Source: Bacillota bacterium (GTDB taxonomy: Bacteria; Bacillota; Clostridia; Saccharofermentanales; DTU023). From it: a DNA stretch of 64,000 nt. Numbering within the stretch: the stretch's first letter is position 1; every line of letters starts with the position of its first letter. The stretch lies in assembly GCA_023622515.1 (NCBI GenBank), contig JAMNZB010000007.1:1-64000 (forward strand). The letters run 5' to 3'. Below are positions 34,801 to 43,964 of this stretch, in pieces. The notes under the pieces are model-generated. The model was not told the DNA's origin, did no database searches, and saw only the letters and a program-made list of their open reading frames with translations. The position numbers and the translations under genes were made by a program.

Positions 34801-36192
34801 ATGAAAGTTAAGCCCATGAAACCCGCGCAAAAGGTGGTAAAACAAATCTTTCAAGCTAGAAAGCTTGTGCTTCTTTTCAGTTTATTCGCTCTTATACTCC
34901 TAACCCTCCCTGCTTGTACAGGAAAAAATGGAAAGGGGCCGACTGAAGCAGAGCAAAATGATGGCCAAGGCCGGCAAGATGAAAAAATTCAAGCCGCTTT
35001 TGATAAAGAGGCTTTTTACGGGGCGGATGTGATGCAGCAAAACAGGACGGCCAGTATTTTAGCGGTCGGTGACGTCCTCATTCATGACTCACTTATTCAT
35101 GCTGCGGAAAGGGAGGATGGAGCTTATGACTTTTCCCCTTTGTTTCGTTACATTAGTCCTTTTGTGGCTGCCCACCATTTGGCTGCCTTTGACATGGAAG
35201 GCATATTAAAGGGGCCGCCCTATGCCGGCTATCCTGCCTTTAGTACGCCGGAAAGCGTAGCGGATGCTCTCCGGGATATTGGTTTTGACTATGCCATAAC
35301 CGCCAATAACCATGCCCTCGATTTTGATGTTCCCGGTATGAAAAAATCTGTTGAGTCACTAAGAGAAAAAGGTCTAAAGGTTATTGGCACTCGGGTTAAA
35401 CCGGAAGAAGAAAGTTTTTTTATTGTCGAAATTAACGGGATTAAAATTGGCCTAACAGCCTTCACATATGAATCTTCCAGAGTTGGAGCTGAAGAGTACC
35501 GTTCTTTGAATTCTGTTCCTTTTACTGAAGAAGCGGCAAAGCTTATTGATAGCGTCTATGTTTTGCAAGACCGGCCTGACTTAATTGAAAAGGATGGCAA
35601 ACGGGTAGAAGCCCGTATCCATGACATGAGGGAGGCCGGAGCAGAGGCCATTGTTGTTTTTTTTCATTGGGGAACGGAATATCGCCTGGCGGAAGATCAT
35701 GGTCAAATCTATTATTCCCAGCTTTTAGCCAATAACGGCGTGGATGTTGTTTTTGGTTCCGGCCCGCATATTATTCAACCTATTCGCAGTATCTCTGCGG
35801 AAGAAGGTAATCACGACATGTTGTGCTTTTACTCCATGGGGAATTTTGTCTCCAACCAACAATTTGAAACCGGCAATTCAAATGGCCATGCCCAAGATGG
35901 GCTCATGGCCTCGGTTACTTTTGAAAAAACTGACCAAGGTGAGGTTCAAGTTAAAGAAGGAAGGTACTTGCCTTGTACAGTCTATAAAGAATATCCTAAA
36001 GGAAAAGAGATTGCCTATACGGAGGCTGTTGTTGTCCCTATTTTTCAAGCCCTGGAAGATATAGAAGCCTATTCCTTGTCGCAAGAGGCTGTGGAGGAAA
36101 TAAAAGCAGCCTATGCCAGGGTCCAGGAAGTCATGGAGAAAAATAATTTAGAAGAGTTTCGAGTTGAAGAATACCAACGCAACTGGCATTAA
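34801..36192 (+). CDS. CapA-family (PGA_cap) lipoprotein
   Basis: This 463-aa protein is a lipoprotein (hydrophobic 21-36, lipobox LPAC with Cys39) with a PGA_cap metallophosphatase-like domain: AVGDVLIHDSLIH (about 83), AITANNHALDFD (about 170), FFHWGTEY (about 287), VVFGSGPHIIQPI (about 320). CapA homologues take part in poly-gamma-glutamate capsule export, but many, without capB/capC neighbours as here, have unknown roles. The frame is open from 34708, but AAAGGAG about 11 bases before ATG 34801 and the lipobox position support this start. Confidence 0.88.
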   Translation: MKVKPMKPAQKVVKQIFQARKLVLLFSLFALILLTLPACTGKNGKGPTEAEQNDGQGRQDEKIQAAFDKEAFYGADVMQQNRTASILAVGDVLIHDSLIHAAEREDGAYDFSPLFRYISPFVAAHHLAAFDMEGILKGPPYAGYPAFSTPESVADALRDIGFDYAITANNHALDFDVPGMKKSVESLREKGLKVIGTRVKPEEESFFIVEINGIKIGLTAFTYESSRVGAEEYRSLNSVPFTEEAAKLIDSVYVLQDRPDLIEKDGKRVEARIHDMREAGAEAIVVFFHWGTEYRLAEDHGQIYYSQLLANNGVDVVFGSGPHIIQPIRSISAEEGNHDMLCFYSMGNFVSNQQFETGNSNGHAQDGLMASVTFEKTDQGEVQVKEGRYLPCTVYKEYPKGKEIAYTEAVVVPIFQALEDIEAYSLSQEAVEEIKAAYARVQEVMEKNNLEEFRVEEYQRNWH

Positions 36193-36379
36193 GCGCAAGG
36201 CCGGCTCAGGCAAGGCAACTCTACTGACAGCAGTAAGTCGCGAGAAAATGAGAAACGGCGGCAGGAAATTACAGTATAATGAGGAATGTACTTCATAATA
36301 AGTTGTGAATATACAGCAAAATAGTGAAAAACATCGCCAAGCCGGCTGAAGCTGTGGGCGATACAGAAAGGAAGCATTG

Positions 36380-37354
36380 ATGAGCGAAAGAAAAATCCCT
36401 CAACTAAAACTTTCATTTAGGAGCATCGTGATAATCGGCCTAATTGTTTTTGTTTTATATATTATCTCAACCGGTGTTTACACGGTTAAGGAAACGGAAC
36501 AAGCCGTAATTCAAACCTTTGGTAAGCATACCGACACAACCGGGCCGGGTTTGCATGTAAAATTACCTTGGCCAATTCAAAGCGTAAGCATCTTACCTGT
36601 GCAAATTACGCAAAAAATGGAGCTTGGCTATTACCAAGATGTTGACGGAACCTACCATAGTGATGAAGAGGACAGCATTATGATTACCGGCGACATGAAT
36701 GTCGTTAATATTGACTTCTTTTTAGAATTTAAAATCAGCAATCCGGCAACCTATCTCTTTAGCAGTGAAGACCCGAACGAGGTATTAAAAAACCTGATGA
36801 TGAGTTCGGTTCGTTCGGTTGTTGGAACAAAAAATATTGATGATGTTTTAACGACAGGAAAATATGAAATTCAAAATGAAGTCCAAGAAATGCTCATGGA
36901 AAAACTTGATGAGAATGATATCGGAATCCAAATTATCGACGTTAAGGTCAATGATTCAGAACCGCCAACAGAAGAGGTTGCTAAGGCCTTCCGTGATGTA
37001 GAAACGGCAAAACAGGAAAAGGACATGCTTTTAAACCAGGCTGTTGAATATCGCAATCGTAAAATCCCGGAAGCCAAAGCCAAAGCTGACCAATTGATTA
37101 AAGATGCAGAGGCCAAGAAAGCAGCCCGCATTGCCGAAGCACAGGGGCTTTATGACCGCTATGCGGCCGTCTATGAAGAATATAAAAACTTCCCGGACCT
37201 TAGCCGTACCAGAATGTTCTTGGAAGTGCTTGAAAGCTCTTTCCCGAACATCAATGTCATCATTGATGAATCCGGCAGTGTCAGCAAGTATATGCCTCTT
37301 CAGCAGGGAAGCAATATAAGCGATGTGGTTGCGGATAAAGAATCTGGTCAGTAA
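36380..37354 (+). CDS. hflK: SPFH/band-7 protein HflK
   Basis: This 324-aa protein has one N-terminal membrane helix (about 16-33) and an SPFH/band-7 domain beginning VKETEQAVIQTFGKHT, with HVKLPWPIQSV typical of HflK. A helical region rich in Ala/Glu/Lys (about 215-265) follows. HflK and HflC assemble into a cage around FtsH and limit its proteolysis. AAAGGAAG is six bases before ATG 36380; an in-frame TTG just upstream is too close. The hflC gene follows after 14 bp. Confidence 0.9.
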   Translation: MSERKIPQLKLSFRSIVIIGLIVFVLYIISTGVYTVKETEQAVIQTFGKHTDTTGPGLHVKLPWPIQSVSILPVQITQKMELGYYQDVDGTYHSDEEDSIMITGDMNVVNIDFFLEFKISNPATYLFSSEDPNEVLKNLMMSSVRSVVGTKNIDDVLTTGKYEIQNEVQEMLMEKLDENDIGIQIIDVKVNDSEPPTEEVAKAFRDVETAKQEKDMLLNQAVEYRNRKIPEAKAKADQLIKDAEAKKAARIAEAQGLYDRYAAVYEEYKNFPDLSRTRMFLEVLESSFPNINVIIDESGSVSKYMPLQQGSNISDVVADKESGQ

Positions 37355-37368
37355 GGGAGGATGTAGCG

Positions 37369-38475
37369 ATGAATACAAGATGGAATCCGGATGACTTCCA
37401 AAAAGATAAAGACAAAAAAGAAAAAATTAAGTGGAGTTTTGGCTTCATTAATAACAGAGATGAGCAAGAAGACCCCGTTGGCGGGGAAAAAGAGGTTAAG
37501 GAGGAAGCCGGAAAGGCTGGCGGACGGAAAAAGACAAAGAAATTAAGAGGGAAAAGTTTGATTATCCTGCTTTTGCTGGCAGCCCTCGCTTTCGTTTTAC
37601 TCAACAGCTTATATATTGTTCCTGAAGGCTACATTGCCTACGTCACTCAATTTGGCAGGATTATCAGCCATACCACAGAACCGGGCTTGAAAATGCATGT
37701 TCCCTTTGTCCATGATGTCAACTATTTGACGAATAAAATAATGGTCTATGACGTCAGCCCGTCAGAAGTCTTAACGGCAGATAAAAAGGCTATGGTTGTT
37801 GACTCCTATGCCCTTTGGAAAATTGAGGATGTTACCCGCTTTATGCGCACACTTGGAGGGAACATTGATGAAATGGAGCGTCGTATTGATGCCAGTGTTT
37901 ACTCAAACATTAAGAACATCATGGGCCGGATGATGCAAAGTGAGATCATATCGGATGAGGAGAGTTCGCGTGATAATCTGAATACCCAAGTAACTAAATA
38001 TGCCGGTGAGGAATTAGCCAACTACGGGGTCGAAGTAATCCGAGTAGAAATAAGACGTTTTGACTTGCCGACAGATAACCTTTCTGCCGTTTACAAACGG
38101 ATGATTTCAGAACGAAACCAAATGGCGGCGGCAATAAAAGCTGACGGTGAGTACGAAGCGGCAAAAATGCGGAACGAAACGGATAAGGAATATGGTATCT
38201 TAATCGGTGAGGCAGAAGCAGCAGCCAGAAGATTGCAGGGGGAAGCAGAAGCTGAATATATGGCCAAGCTGGAAGAGCTGTATGGGCAAACTGAGCAGGC
38301 AGAATTTTATGAGTTTATGCTCGAACTAGATGCCCTAAAAGCCAGCTTGCAGGGAGAAAAAACGGTAATCCTCGGTCCGGATTCGGTCCTGGGTAATATG
38401 CTCCGTGCCAAACCTATGACTGATCTTTCAGAAGAGCCCCTTCAAGAAAGTAAGCAAAAAACAAATAAAGAATAA
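37369..38475 (+). CDS. hflC: SPFH/band-7 protein HflC
   Basis: This 368-aa protein has an unusually long charged N-terminal cytoplasmic part (residues 1-62), a membrane helix (about 63-82), then an SPFH domain opening IVPEGYIAYVTQFGRI and including VDSYALWKIEDVTRF. The coiled-coil region (about 245-310) is Ala/Glu-rich, and the end (GPDSVLGNML) resembles HflC. Known HflC has almost no N-terminal extension, so the 60-residue Lys/Glu-rich leader is the odd feature. It forms an operon with hflK. Confidence 0.9.
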   Translation: MNTRWNPDDFQKDKDKKEKIKWSFGFINNRDEQEDPVGGEKEVKEEAGKAGGRKKTKKLRGKSLIILLLLAALAFVLLNSLYIVPEGYIAYVTQFGRIISHTTEPGLKMHVPFVHDVNYLTNKIMVYDVSPSEVLTADKKAMVVDSYALWKIEDVTRFMRTLGGNIDEMERRIDASVYSNIKNIMGRMMQSEIISDEESSRDNLNTQVTKYAGEELANYGVEVIRVEIRRFDLPTDNLSAVYKRMISERNQMAAAIKADGEYEAAKMRNETDKEYGILIGEAEAAARRLQGEAEAEYMAKLEELYGQTEQAEFYEFMLELDALKASLQGEKTVILGPDSVLGNMLRAKPMTDLSEEPLQESKQKTNKE

Positions 38476-38546
38476 CACTGTAGGCGGGCTTGTCAGAAGC
38501 AAGCCTGATGTGGTAAGATGGTGAACAGTTTTGGAGGTAAGCCATA

Positions 38547-38795
38547 ATGACAGCTTTAACTATAATCGTTGCTATACTTGACGTTCTCGTCTGTATTGTT
38601 TTACTTGTCCTGATTGCCGTTCAAGAAGGAGGCAGTAAAGGGTTAGGAAGTCTTGCAGGGAACTTTGAAACCTTCCTGGATAAAACAAAAGGGGGAACTT
38701 TCGAAGAAAAATTACAGCGCTTTACGTCAATTGCCGCTATTTCTTTCGCGGTCTTGTCGGTCATTCTTTACTTATTAACCGGCCGTGTTGCATAA
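38547..38795 (+). CDS. secG: Preprotein translocase subunit SecG
   Basis: This 82-aa protein has two membrane helices (about 5-25 and 58-78) joined by the conserved loop VQEGGSKGLGSLAG, the hallmark of SecG. It is part of the SecYEG protein-export channel. GGAGGTAAG precedes ATG. It is followed by rnr, the usual order in Bacillota. A 6-bp hairpin without a T-run (38487-38505) lies upstream. Confidence 0.93.
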   Translation: MTALTIIVAILDVLVCIVLLVLIAVQEGGSKGLGSLAGNFETFLDKTKGGTFEEKLQRFTSIAAISFAVLSVILYLLTGRVA

Positions 38796-38820
38796 AGCAG
38801 AAAGTTTTTTTGAACAAATC

Positions 38821-38855
38821 AGAAAGGCTGCCCCGGAGGGCGGCCTTTCTTACTT
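38821..38855 (+). terminator. Hairpin between secG and rnr
   Basis: AGAAAGGCTGCCC and GGGCGGCCTTTCT form a 13-bp stem with a CGGA loop, followed by TACTTTAG. The tail is weak, so it may attenuate rather than stop transcription into rnr. Confidence 0.65.
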
Positions 38856-38881
38856 TAGATGTGCTTTAGATAGGAGCAGAT

Positions 38882-40852
38882 ATGAAAAATATTGGAAACA
38901 GGCTTGCTGAGGGCTATGAGCTTCGCCAAGAGGGAGAAGGCGCATATGTCGGCCGACTGGAAATGCAGAATAATACTCATGTAGTCATTCTGGATAAAAG
39001 TGATCCCCGCTTTGGTCGAATAATAAAAATTGCCCGTAGGCATTTGAACGGTGCCCCCCTTGGAATGAAGGTCGTAGTGGAGCTTACCGCAGTGACCGGC
39101 CAAGATAATGCGCACGGGAAAATAGTTGAAGTTTTGGGTAATCCCGACTCTCCGGATGTAGCTATTACCGGTATTATCCGTAGTTATAATTTGCGGGAAA
39201 AATTTCCGGAAACCGTACTCGAAGAAGTGGAGGGCCTGCCGAATGATCCGACAGAAGAAATTATTACGGATGAACTTGCCAAAGGTCGCCTGGATTTGCG
39301 TACACAGCCTTGCTTTACCATAGACGGCCTTGATGCTCGTGACCTTGATGATGCCATCAGTATTGAACGTCTAGCTGAAGGCTATAGATTATGGGTGCAT
39401 ATTGCTGATGTGACCCACTATGTTATTCCCCACACAGAGCTTGATAAAGAAGCTTTCAGACGGGGCAACTCTGTCTACTTGGTGGACCGTGTCTTGCCCA
39501 TGCTGCCGCCAAAACTCTCCAATGGTCTCTGTAGTCTGAATCCGGATAAGGAAAGGCTTTGCTTATCATGCCGTATAGATTATGACGGAGAGGCCAATGT
39601 TGTAGATGGTGAACTTTGTGAAACAGTTATTCAGAGCAAACTGCGCAGTTCCTATGAGGAAGTCCGAGAATACATAGCCAAGGGATCTTTTGAAGATGAG
39701 ACTTTACCGGACTGGTTCAGCGAGAGCATTGATATTGCCCGTGAATTATCCTCAAAGCTAAGCAAAAAACGCCAAGACAGGGGCGCCCTGGTTTTCGATT
39801 TTCCGGAAACAAAAATTATCCTTGATGCTGATGGCAAGGTGCTTGATATTTATGGTGAAAAACAGGACGAGGCCAACCAGCTGATTGAGTCTTTTATGAT
39901 TGCGGCTAATGAATATGTTGCGGAGTACTGTGATGCAAGACGCCTTCCGGCAATATACCGGGTGCATGAAGACCCTAATGAAGAAAAAATAGAGGCTGTC
40001 TTTCAGTTTGCCCGTGAACTAGGCCTTAGCTACCGGATGTCGCACGACTTTTCGCCAGGTTCAGTCCAAGAGCTGCTTGAGAAATTCAAAAAAGAGGCTT
40101 ATGGGACAACCCTCTCGGAAATGCTCTTGCGTTCTCTGGCCAAGGCCCGCTATGATGCGCAAGATTTGGGGCACTTTGGTCTTGCTTCTACCCAATACTG
40201 TCATTTTACGGCGCCTATTCGGCGTTATTCAGATATTGTTGTCCACCGGGCAATTAAAAATAATCTGCAGGGCCAGCATGAAAAGAAAAAGAGACAAGGC
40301 TTGAAGATAGTAGCCAACCATATTTCCCTCATGGAACGGCTAGCCATAGATGCGGAGCGAGATACGACCGAACAGAAAATTGTTGAATACTATGCCGATA
40401 AGCTTGGTGAAATATATGAAGGGGTTATTTCCGGTTTTAGCCAGTCCAGCTTGTATGTTCGTTTACCAAACACGGTTGAAGGGTCGGTTTTTTATGCTGA
40501 CATGGAAACAGGCTATGTCCAATATGTAGAAGAACGCCTGATGGCCAAGAATACCCATAATGGCGAGAATTTTCATATCGGCGATCCGGTCAAGGTTCAA
40601 GTGGCTAAAGTAGATATGGAACGTCGTTTTCTGGATTTCAAACTTCTGGAACATACAGACCTCTACGGAGGAACAGATGTTCACCGAAAAAACTCAGAGG
40701 AAAAGAAGCAATCGAAATTTAGACGAAAAGATAAAGGGCAAGGTGTAGGGCGGAGTAATGCAAAGAAGAACTTGAAAGGCAAGCTTAATAGGAAGCCGAA
40801 AAAAGAGAAAAAAAGCAAGGGTAAAAAGGATAGAAGCAAAGGATTAAGATGA
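38882..40852 (+). CDS. rnr: Ribonuclease R, short form
   Basis: This 656-aa protein is an RNase II/R exonuclease: cold-shock domain, catalytic RNB domain with the four Asp of IDGLDARDLDDAI (148, 154, 156, 157), an S1 domain (about 555-620) and a Lys/Arg-rich tail of about 35 residues. It degrades structured RNA 3' to 5'. It is 120-150 residues shorter than E. coli or B. subtilis RNase R because the N-terminal winged-helix region is absent; no upstream in-frame extension contains it. smpB and ssrA, often next, do not follow. Only 29 bp separate it from the convergent HPr-like gene. Confidence 0.93.
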   Translation: MKNIGNRLAEGYELRQEGEGAYVGRLEMQNNTHVVILDKSDPRFGRIIKIARRHLNGAPLGMKVVVELTAVTGQDNAHGKIVEVLGNPDSPDVAITGIIRSYNLREKFPETVLEEVEGLPNDPTEEIITDELAKGRLDLRTQPCFTIDGLDARDLDDAISIERLAEGYRLWVHIADVTHYVIPHTELDKEAFRRGNSVYLVDRVLPMLPPKLSNGLCSLNPDKERLCLSCRIDYDGEANVVDGELCETVIQSKLRSSYEEVREYIAKGSFEDETLPDWFSESIDIARELSSKLSKKRQDRGALVFDFPETKIILDADGKVLDIYGEKQDEANQLIESFMIAANEYVAEYCDARRLPAIYRVHEDPNEEKIEAVFQFARELGLSYRMSHDFSPGSVQELLEKFKKEAYGTTLSEMLLRSLAKARYDAQDLGHFGLASTQYCHFTAPIRRYSDIVVHRAIKNNLQGQHEKKKRQGLKIVANHISLMERLAIDAERDTTEQKIVEYYADKLGEIYEGVISGFSQSSLYVRLPNTVEGSVFYADMETGYVQYVEERLMAKNTHNGENFHIGDPVKVQVAKVDMERRFLDFKLLEHTDLYGGTDVHRKNSEEKKQSKFRRKDKGQGVGRSNAKKNLKGKLNRKPKKEKKSKGKKDRSKGLR

Positions 40853-40880
40853 GTTCGACTATTGATTTTGCCTTGATTTC

Positions 40881-41117
40881 TCAGCTGTCTTCAGCGATGA
40901 GGTGAGAAATATCCTGAATAAAATCATCTGCTTCCTCACTGATAATGCGGACTTCGATGGGTTGTCGCAAATCAAAGCTGAAAATGCCCATGATGGATTT
41001 TCCGTCAACGACATACCGGCCGGAAGACAAATCTATGTCAAAAGGATAGCGTGAACTAATTTGGACAAAGTTTTTAACCTTATCAACAGTATCGAGTAAA
41101 ACATAAAGTGTTATCAT
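40881..41117 (-). CDS. HPr-like protein lacking the active-site His
   Basis: This 78-aa protein has the length and strand/helix pattern of HPr, with the regulatory-site-like segment VDGKSIMGIFSFDL (about 38-50). The position of the phospho-accepting GLHARP motif is occupied by DTVDKVKNFV, so His15 is absent and it cannot act as a PTS phosphocarrier in the usual way. Such His-less HPr homologues are scattered in Clostridia; their role is unknown. GGGAGGG precedes the ATG. It is divergent from mtaB and convergent with rnr. Confidence 0.8.
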   Translation of the reverse strand: MITLYVLLDTVDKVKNFVQISSRYPFDIDLSSGRYVVDGKSIMGIFSFDLRQPIEVRIISEEADDFIQDISHLIAEDS

Positions 41118-41297
41118 ACGTCCCTCCCTATTTGCAAATTATTGTAGCATGAAGTCTTGAATCTTTCAGTATGAAGGGGTATTTTATTCGCAGAATTATA
41201 ATAGAAGGGGTTGACCTTGCAGCCCGGCAGGACATTTTGCTTCCGGGAGGAAGAGCCGGTCCTGGAGGAAGGGCCGGTCCGGCAGAAAGGAAAACGA

Positions 41298-42737
41298 TTG
41301 ACTATGCAGAAAAATAACAAGGGGACTAATTTTGCCTTGCAAAAGGGACAAACTTTTTCTTTTCACATCCATAACTTTGGCTGCAAGTTAAACAGCTATG
41401 AATCCGATGCCCTTGCCCAATTCTTTGTCCGGTGTGGCGGAAAAGAAGTTTTTGCCTATAAAGAGGCGGAGCTGATTTTGTTTAATAGCTGCACGGTCAC
41501 TCGTGAAGCAGGGAGAAAGGCCGGACAAGCCTTGCGCAAGGCCCGCAAAGAAAATAAAGAAGCCCTCCTTGTTGTCATGGGTTGTCATTCGCAGCTGGAA
41601 GACATGAGCGGTACAGCAGATTTGTGTGGTGGAACATCACAGCGCTTAGAACTGGCAAAAGAAGCTTTACGGTTAATGTTTGAGCGAAGAGAAAAGAAAC
41701 ATTATGATGGGGTAAAAGGAAAGCAAAAATGCCGGGAAAAAGAGCCTTGTTTTCGCAAGCGTATTCCCACCTATGAAGAATTAGGGCCGGTCCTTCGTCA
41801 AAGTGAAATACGGGCGAAAGTAAAAATAGCCGATGGCTGTGAAGAATTTTGCAGCTATTGTGCTATCTGCCTGGCCAGAGGCAAGGTGCGCAGCCGGGCT
41901 AGAGAAGATATTTTACATGAGGCTAAGAGCCTTGCGGAACGTGGGCATAAAGAAATTATTCTTACTGCAACCAATATTACTGCTTTTGAATCTGACCTCG
42001 GGCATTCTGTCCTTGCCCTGGCGGAACTAATCGAAGCGCTAAGTGCGATAAAAGAACTTAAACGAATCCGTCTCGGCTCTCTGGAGCCGCAAGCCCTGAC
42101 TTTTGAATTTATTGAGCGTATCAGCAAAATAGAGAAGCTTTGCCCTCACTTCCATATTTCCCTGCAAAGTGCCAGCGATGCAGTCCTCCGAAAAATGGGG
42201 CGAAACTACACGGCAGCCCACTACCGCAACTTGCTGGAAGCCCTAAAGGCAGGTATTCCGCGTGCCACGATTACAACCGATATAATGGTCGGTTTTCCGG
42301 AAGAAAGTGAAGAAGACTTTAAAGCGACCTATGAATTTGCCGAGGAGATGGCCTTTGCTCGAATTCATGTCTTTCGCTTTTCGCCGAGGAAAGATACAAA
42401 AGCAGCAAAAATGCCTCAAATTGCTTCAGATGTGAGCCGCAGACGTAGCGAAATAATGCAAGGACTTGCTGCGGAACTTGCTGGCCAAAATAATGCGAAA
42501 GTCTTGGGACAGGAGGTCGAAATTATCCTGGAGACAGAGCGGATGGGCTTAGCACCGGCTGCATTCCATATAGATAAAGCCGGTCCTTGTTATACCGGCT
42601 ATAGCGCAGAATATTTACCGGCCCTCATCTTTTTTTCAGAGGGGGCTATGGCCAAAAGTGGTGATTTGTGGAAGGCAAGGGTGGAGTATACTGATGGGGA
42701 ATATCTTTACTTGCTGCCGATTGAGAGGATAGACTAA
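41298..42737 (+). CDS. mtaB: tRNA t6A37 methylthiotransferase MtaB
   Basis: This 479-aa radical-SAM methylthiotransferase has an N-terminal UPF0004 domain (NFGCKLNSYESD, SCTVT, GCHSQ giving the three Cys of the auxiliary cluster) and the radical-SAM motif CEEFCSYC (CxxxCxxC, about 180), followed by a TRAM-like end. The GCKLN form and the overall length fit MtaB (ms2t6A) better than MiaB. Starts are ambiguous: TTG 41298 has AAAGGA seven bases upstream and is chosen; ATG 41304 and TTG 41217 (GAAGGGG six bases upstream) are alternatives. If the last is used, the protein gains 27 residues encoded by a GC-rich repeat. Confidence 0.88.
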   Translation: MTMQKNNKGTNFALQKGQTFSFHIHNFGCKLNSYESDALAQFFVRCGGKEVFAYKEAELILFNSCTVTREAGRKAGQALRKARKENKEALLVVMGCHSQLEDMSGTADLCGGTSQRLELAKEALRLMFERREKKHYDGVKGKQKCREKEPCFRKRIPTYEELGPVLRQSEIRAKVKIADGCEEFCSYCAICLARGKVRSRAREDILHEAKSLAERGHKEIILTATNITAFESDLGHSVLALAELIEALSAIKELKRIRLGSLEPQALTFEFIERISKIEKLCPHFHISLQSASDAVLRKMGRNYTAAHYRNLLEALKAGIPRATITTDIMVGFPEESEEDFKATYEFAEEMAFARIHVFRFSPRKDTKAAKMPQIASDVSRRRSEIMQGLAAELAGQNNAKVLGQEVEIILETERMGLAPAAFHIDKAGPCYTGYSAEYLPALIFFSEGAMAKSGDLWKARVEYTDGEYLYLLPIERID

Positions 42738-42750
42738 GACCGGGGAAAGC

Positions 42751-43182
42751 TTAGTGTGAATTGACATTCAAATAATCTTGCAAGATTATTTCTGCAGCAA
42801 TTTGGTCAACAATAGCCTTACGTCTTTTTTCCTTAACTGCTGTCTTAGACATGATTTCTTCAGCAATAATTGTCGTGTAGCGCTCATCTTGTAAAATAGG
42901 TGTTATACCCAGCATATCTTCTATCTGTGCAGCAAAAGCGCGGGTCGCCAACTCACGCTCCCCGGGCAAATCATCAGTACGTAGGGGTAGTCCCAGGATG
43001 ATGGTGTCTACCTGATATTCTTGAACAAGTTCTTTTATTCTTAAAATGACCCCTTCGTCATCTCCCTTACGGTCAATTGTCTCTAAGCCGCGCGCAATAA
43101 TACGAAGAGGATCGGAAATTGCAATGCCAACCCTCACTGTTCCGTAATCTATAGCCAACACTCTTTTGTAGCTGTTACTCAC
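42751..43182 (-). CDS. ruvX: Holliday-junction resolvase-like / pre-16S rRNA nuclease RuvX (YqgF)
   Basis: This 143-aa protein has the YqgF RNase-H fold: AIDYGTVRVGIAISD (catalytic Asp), IILGLPLR and the conserved DERYTT near residue 100. YqgF is now linked to 16S rRNA 5'-end maturation. It overlaps ireB by 8 bp (minus strand, ireB first), a common order in Bacillota. Only 13 bp separate it from the convergent mtaB. Confidence 0.93.
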   Translation of the reverse strand: MSNSYKRVLAIDYGTVRVGIAISDPLRIIARGLETIDRKGDDEGVILRIKELVQEYQVDTIILGLPLRTDDLPGERELATRAFAAQIEDMLGITPILQDERYTTIIAEEIMSKTAVKEKRRKAIVDQIAAEIILQDYLNVNSH

Positions 43183-43435
43183 GATCTAATTGCTCGAAAA
43201 AATCAGTCAAAATGACTTCTAAAAGCTCGTCTCGTTCGAGTTTGCGTATGGTTGCACGAGCACCACGGTGATTTGTTATATATGTCGGATCGCCGGAGAC
43301 AAAGTAACCCACAAGCTGATTAATGGGGTTATAACCCTTTTCCTTCAAGGCAGCCATAACTTCTGCCATAATCTCCTTTGCTTGCGCCTTGCGCTCTTGA
43401 CCCAAAACAAAGCGGTTTGTTTCACCGTTAACCAT
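43175..43435 (-). CDS. IreB-family regulatory phosphoprotein
   Basis: This 86-aa protein matches the IreB (DUF965) family: ETNRFVLG at the N-terminus and the core GYNPINQLVGYFVSGDPTYI. In Enterococcus faecalis IreB is phosphorylated on N-terminal Thr by the kinase IreK and modulates cephalosporin resistance; Thr6 here is in the matching position. No PASTA kinase is in the window. GGGAGGTAGAG precedes the ATG. Confidence 0.92.
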   Translation of the reverse strand: MVNGETNRFVLGQERKAQAKEIMAEVMAALKEKGYNPINQLVGYFVSGDPTYITNHRGARATIRKLERDELLEVILTDFFEQLDRE

Positions 43436-43514
43436 ATCTCTACCTCCCGGATTTTTCTTAGATTCAGTTTACCATAAAAGACCCTTCAGAGTGAGTTTTT
43501 TATTAAAAGAGCTA

Positions 43515-43523
43515 TGCTATAAT
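43515..43523 (+). promoter_or_regulatory. Extended -10 promoter of the DUF1292 operon
   Basis: TGCTATAAT is a perfect extended -10 (TGnTATAAT). The -35 is poor (GTTTTT), as is usual for this promoter class. It directs transcription away from ireB. Confidence 0.6.
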
Positions 43524-43599
43524 TAATAGGACTTTGCTGTCTAAACAGCTTAATACATGAAAAAGTCAATTTATGCAGATATGCACAATGGAGGTCAAT

Positions 43600-43962
43600 A
43601 TGCTAGTTTGGGATTTTCCCTATTACAATCAGGACGATATAGAGGGTGGTCATGACCATTTAAATGAAGAAGAGTCGCTTGTTGAAATTGAGGATGTAGA
43701 GACGGGTGAAAAGTTTTCTTTTATCATCGCCGATGATTTTGAATTCAATGGTGAAAGCTTTGCGGTATTGGTAGAAAACTCGGAAGAGGCTGATGTCTTC
43801 TTTATCGTCCGTGTTGTTGAAGACGAAGATGACGAAGTCTTCTTTGAAACCTTAGAAGAAGATGAAGCTGACGCTATCTACGATGCTTATGATGAACTCC
43901 TCGAAAATTTCTTTGAGGATGAAGAAGACGATGATGGCGACTATGAAGAAGACGAAGAATAA
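43600..43962 (+). CDS. DUF1292 protein 1
   Basis: This 120-aa protein matches DUF1292: ETGEKFSFIIADDFEFNGESFAVLV and repeated acidic stretches, ending in a run of Asp/Glu. Function is unknown; the family is commonly next to ireB and ruvX. GGAGG lies five bases before ATG 43600, so the upstream in-frame ATG at 43573 is not needed. It is two bases from the second DUF1292 gene. Confidence 0.85.
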   Translation: MLVWDFPYYNQDDIEGGHDHLNEEESLVEIEDVETGEKFSFIIADDFEFNGESFAVLVENSEEADVFFIVRVVEDEDDEVFFETLEEDEADAIYDAYDELLENFFEDEEDDDGDYEEDEE

Positions 43963-43964
43963 TC

